64,000 bases of DNA from Macrocystis pyrifera (taxonomy: Eukaryota; Sar; Phaeophyceae; Laminariales; Laminariaceae), in assembly GCA_031763025.1 (NCBI GenBank), contig JASSKH010000014.1:9910563-9974562 (forward strand), given 5' to 3'. The position numbers were made by a program, and so were the translations under genes. Numbering within the stretch: the stretch's first letter is position 1; each line of letters starts with the position of its first letter. Of this stretch, positions 57,304 to 64,000 are shown one piece after another. Below the pieces are notes generated by a model. It searched no databases and was not told the origin of the DNA. It saw only the letters and a program-made list of their open reading frames with translations.

Positions 57304-58077
57304 CTATTTACTCCCTTCTCCGGAACACAACATCCGTTGTAGTGGCGTGATATATGCGGGTAACTGAGATAGTACACGCCGCTCGGAGGTTTGCCTAGTT
57401 AGAACATACAGTAGACAAATCGTCTGCCTATATGATATTCCGATGTCAGAAGACCCACGATGGGATGTCCGCAGACCCACGATGGTAGACGGTAAGATAT
57501 TCGGTACGATACTCGCAGGGTATAAGGTACTCCAACAGAATACCAGATCACAGGGTACCGGAACGTAGGATATCGGGACATGATCGCATCTCTCAGGGTC
57601 ATGCAAGAATAGGGTGTTGATCAACTCATCAGGGTAACCAAGCAGGGCAACCAAGAAAGGGTTACGCCCCACTTGAGTTAGCTCTCCACCACCACTGCTC
57701 TCTAGAGCACGGCCACACAAGAACCATTTCTCCAACCATCTCTCTTTCTCGTAACTACAACGCACGTGAACCTCACGCTCACACGGTTTCATCGTCCACC
57801 TGCGAGTCCTTTTTCGAGACATGTACATCATCACATTCTTACACGCCCACTCCGTCTTGACCCTTGCACCGCTGCGAAAAAAATACGTCTCACGGACTCC
57901 AGGAAAATTTCCCCCCAAAGCTCGACGGCAGCTCTGAAAGGACGGGACTGCGCGGAACCCGAACTCGACAAAACGAAACACCCCGCTGTTGTCGTGGACA
58001 AGCGTTCTTGCATCGCAGACTACCCGGCTAGCTTCAGCAGTGGTTCCGCCCACGGTAGATAGAGGGCGGGATGGCAC
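57304..58077 (-). CDS. Hypothetical open frame
   Basis: A 257-residue frame between the ERI1-like and Tpt1-like genes, on their strand. The central part (EREVHVRCSYEKERWLEKWF through GRNPFLVALLGYPDEL and LFLHDPERCDHV) has ordinary protein composition and faintly resembles an ankyrin-type helix pair. The last third is rich in short repeats of the underlying DNA. I do not recognise the family, and no splice partner was found. It may be chance or an eroded gene. Confidence 0.25.
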   Translation of the reverse strand: MPSRPLSTVGGTTAEASRVVCDARTLVHDNSGVFRFVEFGFRAVPSFQSCRRALGGNFPGVRETYFFRSGARVKTEWACKNVMMYMSRKRTRRWTMKPCEREVHVRCSYEKERWLEKWFLCGRALESSGGGELTQVGRNPFLVALLGYPDELINTLFLHDPERCDHVPISYVPVPCDLVFCWSTLYPASIVPNILPSTIVGLRTSHRGSSDIGISYRQTICLLYVLTRQTSERRVLSQLPAYITPLQRMLCSGEGSK

Positions 58078-58126
58078 ATTTGGTCCTGATTACACATTTG
58101 GTCCTGATTACTGTCTTCCCCCGTAA
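58077..58126 (+). mobile_element. TTACGGGGG MITE, right-end fragment
   Basis: Two partial copies of the ATTTGGTCCTGATTAC block, then the end CTTCCCCCGTAA. Confidence 0.6.
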
Positions 58127-58517
58127 TGGATCGGGTGAAGAAGTCAGCCAATTACTATCAACAGCAACTGGCTTTTCAAGTCTTTTTAAATTAAACGAAA
58201 AAAAACTCTTCTAGAAGCCACTACACGCGCCAGCAAGATATAGCTGCAAAGACGCACACAAGTCTGCAGATTACCGCGCCCGGCTACCACTTACAAAAAA
58301 AAAGGGGACGCTACGACAGAGGCGCACCGGATTTTTCCGAGGATCCTCACTTGATTACAGTATAGGAGTCCCCTGCTTCACCGAAAAAAAAAAACCGACC
58401 TTAAGGGAAATTGAGGACGAAACACCCGACGGACAAACCCAAGGCCTGTTAATAGTATTTCAGTAGGCATAATAAAACGCAACTCAATGGTGTTCCACTG
58501 ATGAAGGCCTTATCAGG

Positions 58518-58600
58518 TACCACTCTGACCGGGAATATGAACTCCGTTTGGTACTCGTATCAGATTCTAAACGGGACTCATATTTCCGATCAGAGTGGTA
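58518..58600. repeat. Short hairpin element
   Basis: 83 bp made of two inverted arms of about 32 bp (TACCACTCTGACCGGGAATA / CGATCAGAGTGGTA) around a short loop. May be a tiny MITE; no clear target duplication. Confidence 0.65.
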
Positions 58601-59056
58601 ATTCCTCAGTTGAGGAGCCTGGTCAGTCCCAGTGACAATTTAACACCTCGGACAGATCATGATCTAGATGATCTAGTTCCTCACCTGCCGTTGTCAGAGG
58701 CTACGCAAGATATGTTTATAGTGCAGATCCAACCCGGGAAGCATGTTCCCAGATCATGCCGAACACACGGGTCCCACCCGGCAACATGAGCTAAAAACCA
58801 TAGAAGATCGGGATTGGATCTGGCTTGGAGGATCTAGATCATGAACCGTGGGAACGGATGATCTGTATGACCTGTCCGTGGTGTAAAAACAGTTTGGCCT
58901 AAACGTGTTACGCCCGTATCGCGGGAGGCGTCTACAGTCCCAGTTACAGTACAGCGACTTTTAGCCAGCCAGCTCAAGAGCTCTGGCGTTTCCAGCTATC
59001 AGGGTATATCGAACACCACTACTGCTGTGCTTTGCCCTTCGCGTATCGTATCTCAC

Positions 59057-60405
59057 AGGTCAGGATGACGTTGTTGCTCGAGCGGAAGAACACAATCCCG
59101 TCAGACATGGCCGCCTCCACATCCACGTAGATCAACACCTGGGGGTGTAACGTTCGTGTCGAGCGTGGGGGCGCGGGGGGGGGGGGGAGAGGATAATGGG
59201 AAGATGCGGTGAAAACATGCCTGGAGAAAGAAACGGGCTCATCCCAAGGTAGGGGTTTGCACTTTTTTTGCCTTCCGAGGCATTTTTTTTTCGTGACCGG
59301 TAGTCTCCTCCAGTGAGCTACTTTTATTTTAGTTTACCGGTTACTATTTATGATCATTTCTACTATTCTTGTTTTAGGACCAGCGTATAATACTTGAAAG
59401 GTTGGTCGGGTTGGGAGAACAATCGTTATCGGCGCAACGTTTACGTGAGATATTGAGCTCCGCCTCACGCGACAAGCTCAGAAAATAAGAAGTCGTCATC
59501 CTTACATGCCGTGGCTTCGCTCAACGACACGTCCCAACGCGCGATTGCAACGATGTTAGCTCAGGAGAAGCGGGGGCGATGTCCCGGTTGCTACACCGCA
59601 ACTCCGCACCCCGATGAATGGGGATGTGCAAGTTTCAGAACCACATAATGAGTGCACAACTGCTTGTAGTTCTATTAATATGATCGGGTTTTGGTTTGGG
59701 TGTAAAATTTCCTGCTCATGTGCTCCACCATATCAATCCCAGCGCGTCGGCGACCAGCAGCGGCGGCCGCTCCTAACGTGGTCCCCAAATCTCGCGGGAG
59801 ATCGACGGACCACGGCCACGCAGCGCGGGGGGCGTGCAGGAAGAAGGGGATCAGCAGGAGCGGATCGCTGCTCACCATCGTGCCACCTAGCTATGCGCAC
59901 TACGTAGTACGCTGCTTTCACACTGTCAATGTTCTTGTCTGAGGCGTAAGAATTGCTCCAGAGAGGGAGCAAGCTCGACGGGAGTCGACGAGGGAAGAAA
60001 GAGCTGCAGCATTCTCGCCATAAAAAAAATGAAACGCACGAACCTTAGTGCTGTAGTGGAGGGGGAGGAGAAAAAAACCTGCCTGCTATGTGACGCCGGC
60101 TCTGAGTTACGACAAAGGGGGGTAAATAAATAAGGAAAGAGCGTAAGAAAAATAAAAGGGACGAACAAAACGAAACAAACGAGGGTGTTCTTTTATTCTT
60201 GAGATGTTGGGGGCTGGCTGGTGACCACGGGCTGGACAACGGCGATGGGTCGACGTACCAACAGCAACAACAATGCGCGGCAGTCGCCGGCAGGAGCACC
60301 TTGCACGACTTCCGCATGCCGCTGATAACGCCCGCCTCTCCAGGAAGGCCCGCCGCGAAGTGCATGTGCGTCCTGTTCATGCAGCGCAGCCCTTCCTCTC
60401 GAATG
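59057..60405 (-). CDS. TPT1: RNA 2'-phosphotransferase, Tpt1/KptA family (partial)
   Basis: Two exons recognised. Exon A (60405-60300) follows CCACCAG and encodes IREEGLRCMNRTHMHFAAGL and VISGMRKSCK. The R-T-H-M-H motif and SGMR match the NAD-binding core of Tpt1/KptA. It ends AAG|GTGCTC in phase 0. Exon B (59138-59057) follows ACCCCCAG and encodes VLIYVDVEAAMSDGI and FFRSSNNVILT, the conserved C-terminal strands. It ends T|GTGAGA. If that donor is not used, the frame stops at 59019-59021. Tpt1 removes the 2'-phosphate left by fungal/plant-type tRNA splicing, using NAD. The N-terminal winged-helix region (LSk..S..LRH) and the HGT motif lie in upstream exons I could not find, and a last exon may lie below 59057. 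The intron between A and B is 1161 bp. Confidence 0.82.
59174..60299 (-). other. Intron of the Tpt1-like gene, no other gene seen
   Basis: Contains a G run at about 59177-59188 and several repeat-rich frames on both strands. None has a recognisable domain. Confidence 0.45.
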
Positions 60406-60520
60406 CTGGTGGACGCCATGCGGACAACATGGAACGAACGCGCCCGAAGGCGTGCGTCGCTAGTAAGGCGTATGTAGTCAACCATGCGTAGGTAGCCAAC
60501 AAGGCGCACCTACCTTGCTA

Positions 60521-60626
60521 TCACGGGGGACCACGGTAAACAGGACCTACGGTACACAAGAAAAACCTACGTGTTTACTTATTCTTACTAACAATACTTG
60601 GTCTTATTTACTATGGTCCCCCGTAG
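60521..60626 (+). mobile_element. TTACGGGGG MITE, copy 9
   Basis: TCACGGGGGACCACGGTAAA to CTATGGTCCCCCGTAG, with TA close by on both sides. It lies upstream of Tpt1-like exon A, probably in an intron. Confidence 0.85.
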
Positions 60627-62362
60627 CTAGTAAGGCCTACGTAGCCACTAAGGCGAACCAGGCACGTAGCAAATAATATATGTTTGGACTGCCCTAAAGC
60701 AGCGCAAGCATCTTTCTACGACTGGGAGAGCCTGGCGACTAGACTACACGTTGACGGCAGCAGCCGAAAGCAAAAGAGGGGGACTTAATCTGCCGCGTGC
60801 ATCCGACACAGAGCGGGGTAGGCGGGGGAGTGGGGGGGGGGGGGGGGGGGGGGCTCGTCTACGGCTACCATTGCTATCCAGAACATCGAAGAATATAGGG
60901 AGGAGTAAAAAACCTCGCGTAAATCGGAAAACGCCCGCGAACATCGTACACGATCTGAATACCAACTGCTGTACCCATGACCAAATTTCCTCGAGCCTCC
61001 GTACGGGGGAAGGACAAGGTACCCGTATCTCCTCTACAAGCGCTCCCACAATGGATGGGGAGGGGAAACCCGCGCCACGATAGGCGTGGCACCCGCAGTA
61101 CTGTACATCTTCTGGGACCCCTTACCTGGGGGGCTCCAACATCCGATTTAGAGGGGGGGTGTACTCGATAGGAGAGATGTACTCGATCTCATGCATGGCC
61201 GTAGTCGTATGACCATAGAGGGGGGGGGGGGGGGGGGGGGGGGGTATCAGCCCAACCCGATGCACAATAAGAAGCAATCCTATGGGCTATATCTGGCATC
61301 TATCAGGTACCTAACGAACCACGTGAAACACGTACTGCAGTACATCGGATGGGTCCAAAAGACAACGATGGTTGGGTAGTGTGAAAAAGTTGCAACGGTT
61401 GATGCAATGGTTGAGGAACGCTGCGTCAGCGAGAAAGGTTCGGCGTACACTATACTCAAGCAAAAAAACCCTATCATGCACGTAGCAGGGCCCGGAAATT
61501 GCTTCGATCGTGTGTGCAGCAGCAGCAGCAGTAGCTGTAGGGTTGGTCCCTTTAGGAGAGCTCTGGAGGGAAAGCGTGTCGAAACAAAAAAAAATGACCA
61601 GTAATATTGACCGCGATTACCGGGGCACACATCATGAGCACAAACGAGGCAGTCCGGGCCGCTGGCTGGGGGGGTATAGAGGATGTGCCCAGACCGTAAA
61701 AGCCAAGAAAACATGTACGAGCACGGCACCCGCGCAGCGATGCTGATACGGGTACTGTTAATGCAGAAATAAGTTGGGCGCTCTCTTTCAATCAACAGAC
61801 GCTTAACAACATCGCACTCGTCGCGGTTTTAGTCGCCTACGTTCGAGTTTATCGAAGCAAGTTTTGTCGAATTTTTCCACTTTTTTTGCTTTCTTGATTT
61901 CCAAATAAACTCCAGAAAAATGTTTTGTTTTTTTTTTTTTGGGAAATTCAAGCCTCTTCCCAGTTCTTTGGCACCCTGCTAAATTTCCAGATCACTTCTC
62001 ATTTTGTTGTTGCATCTATTTAGAAACCAAAAGAAAAAGAAAAAAAAAAAACACCCGGTCAATTTTCCAGATCGTTTTCCATTTTGTTCATGCATTCATC
62101 TGGAAATACTTTGCATATTATTTTTTTAAAAAGCACCCTGTGAAATTTCCAAATCATGGACCATTTTTTGTGTTTGCATTTACTTGTAAACTAAGAAAAC
62201 AAGAGTGGAAAATTTCAACGAAACTTGAATCGATAAGCAGGGAGGGCCCTTCGTAGTCGCCAAATACAGAGGTGACTAACTCCTTCGGGACTACAGTATC
62301 ATAATTCGGACGGAGAAAAGCATTGACGATTACCCGTCAAGACCGTTGGTTAAGACCGTTGA
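60627..62362. other. Repeat-rich stretch without a recognised gene
   Basis: Long G runs lie at about 60832-60853 and 61218-61243. A fragment of repeat R2 lies at about 61180-61222 (CATGCATGGCCGTAGTCGTA). At 61900-62220 several CATTTACTTGGAAA/TTTCCAGATC repeats are spaced about 80 bp apart. No gene recognised. Confidence 0.45.
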
Positions 62363-62363
62363 C

Positions 62364-62460
62364 TTCGCACTAAAGCGGCACACGATCGCCTTTTTTTTCG
62401 CACTGAAGCGGCACGGTCGCCTTTTTTTTTTCGCACTAAAGCGGCACGGTCGCTTTTTTA
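62364..62460 (+). repeat. 33-bp tandem repeat, three units
   Basis: TTCGCACTAAAGCGGCAC starts at 62364, 62397 and 62430, each unit ending in a T run. Confidence 0.85.
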
Positions 62461-62665
62461 CGCGCTCGATTTTCCCAGAACGGGGAAGGGTTGCCGGCAC
62501 CGAACAGCAAGGGAGGCGTTTTAGGAAATACCTGGTCAAGAGCTTTTCCGAACATGAAAATTTTCGACTCCAGCAATCCCGTCGTTTGTCGAGAAGACGA
62601 GAGAGCGCTGAAAAAAACGATCGCACCCTACCCTGTGTCGAACTCAACGCTCTTACCCCTTACGG
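62461..62665 (+). repeat. Dispersed repeat R5, uninserted copy
   Basis: Inverse match to 53880-54250. Provides the empty-site comparison for MITE copy 7. Confidence 0.6.
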
Positions 62666-63124
62666 TATATATCCCCTATCCCCTATCGCAGGAACGCGCT
62701 GGGGTGAGGGATAGGGGGTGTATCCGAGGCTCAGCGTAGAGAGATACGCCGCACGTGCTTAGGTAGAAGTATATATATATATATACAGTAACGTTTCACG
62801 CTCTCTTTTTCCATTTTCAAGGCGGTTCATCATCGAAACAACAACTTCTCTGCTGCTTTAGGTCGCTTCGACCAGGCACCATAAGGGCCAATAGTGCTCG
62901 CCCACATCGGACGCTTCATACGGATGAAACGTTGATAAGACCGTGCCCGCTTACAGTAGCGTACCAGGATAACCACACATACAATGTGCGTTCGGACCCA
63001 TTGTTACTATCGGAACGTACTTTATATTTACGATCAGACTGCTACTGTTTCACACTATTACAGGCTGATAAGATAACACACCCCCTGGGATAGATTCGGA
63101 GTCGATTTTCTCTGAACCAGGGGG
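62666..63124. other. Stretch without a recognised gene
   Basis: A TA microsatellite (TATATATATATATATA) lies near 62770. No gene recognised. Confidence 0.4.
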
Positions 63125-63320
63125 GGCGGGGGTACTCATTATCATGCATGGTCGTAGTCGTATGACCATAGACCCTCGCATCCCTGCAATGGCGGGATGG
63201 AGCACATCGGGTTTTCACCGACCAGGAAGACATAGGTGCACCAAGCGCGAAGCGCCGTCAGGTGTTGGGCGAGTCGCATGAAGGGCGAGCTGCGTCTTAC
63301 TATGAACCGCTTTTGACGCG
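63125..63320 (-). repeat. Dispersed repeat R2, copy b
   Basis: Inverse partner of 44320-44512, well conserved through GGGTTTTCACCGACCAGGAA and GTCGCATGAAGGGCGAGCTG. Confidence 0.7.
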
Positions 63321-64000
63321 GTTTTTCTCGCATATGGATGGCAGCACCAATGAACTGCTATAGGAAGGGTTAGACTGGAAACTGCCATCTACCTCGCTCG
63401 TCTCTCTCGAGGCCTGGGTGGTCGAGGCGTTGGCACAAGAGCGAGCGCATCTCTTCCTCCTACATATCATTGTACAACAACAGCAGTCATCCCACCGAGT
63501 CGTCGCCATGCTCAATCTTACACACCTCCCACCGCAGCAGCTCTCTCTGCCAGTGCCGTAATCATCATTGTGTTTCGACAACGTCTTCCCTCTCAAGTCC
63601 CTACACTAGAGCTGAGAGTCGGCAGGATTTCACGACTAATAACTTCTCGGTAAATGCCGTTCAGCAACTAACGTCGGCAAAAGCCGGCTGGCCAAGCCAG
63701 CTGATGGCCATCCGGCTTGCCGACTAAAGTGAGGCGAACGAAGTGAGCCAAATCAGCTCTCCCTGGCCGGGAGGGCCCCGCCCAAAAACGTAACGCCTGT
63801 AACTCGCGTATAGCAATCCTTCCTGCGAGTATGGAAACCCAGTATGTCGGATAGTCGGCGCGTTCGGGAAACGTTCAACCGTTTGTCCCCGAAACGGGAC
63901 TGTAGTAATATTGTAAAGGGTTTAGTCGTGCCGACTACTCACAGCTCTACCCAACACGGTTAAGAGCGGCATCGAGTCCTTTTCCCTGTACACACCTGGG
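63321..64000. other. Window end, no gene recognised
   Basis: Short frames only. The R7-type motif GTTTGTCCCCGAAACGGGAC lies at about 63881-63900. A small palindrome, AAGCCGGCTGGCCAAGCC with GGCTTGCC, lies near 63690-63720. Confidence 0.35.

Overview
The window reads as nuclear DNA of a photosynthetic stramenopile, most likely a brown alga of the Ectocarpus/Saccharina type. A small protein starts with a signal peptide ending in an ASAF-type motif, the hallmark of heterokont plastid targeting. Genes are broken into small exons by GT-AG and GC-AG introns from hundreds of bases to possibly kilobases long. Gene density is low, and most of the sequence is repeats, long microsatellites and homopolymer runs. 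The species assignment is inference.

Left third (1-24 kb). A possible plastid membrane protein lies at 570-1031 (-). A two-part cupin gene on the + strand has N-terminal exons at 1817-1935 and 2219-2315 and a C-terminal exon at 12929-13441. If these belong together, they enclose an intron of about 10.6 kb that holds a complex tandem array (7.4-10.1 kb) and several dispersed repeats. From 13.4 to 24 kb I see repeats only: a direct repeat pair, a CATGGCA-rich array, a GGGTC array and a foldback element.

Middle (24.8-49 kb). A degenerate Helitron (25.58-30.02 kb) has HUH Rep and PIF1-like helicase domains. It sits next to a large inverted repeat. A host RNase H-type gene (35.77-42.01 kb, +) has a hybrid-binding N-terminal domain, all four catalytic acidic residues and a C-terminal exon built of 29-residue repeats. 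An LTR-retrotransposon fossil (44.82-48.08 kb) has a clean 5-bp target duplication.

Right third (49-64 kb). Two - strand host genes of RNA metabolism were pieced together from short exons. One is an ERI1-type DEDDh 3'-5' exoribonuclease (49.21-56.88 kb). The other is a Tpt1/KptA RNA 2'-phosphotransferase (59.06-60.41 kb, upstream exons not found). The rest is repeats.

A MITE family of about 105 bp (ends TTACGGGGGACC, TA target) occurs at least eight times, mostly in introns. Two copies can be compared with related uninserted sites inside the window. Two 9-mers, TATTAATAG and TACCTGGTA, each occur about twelve times where chance predicts less than one. No rRNA gene, intact tRNA gene or CRISPR array was seen.
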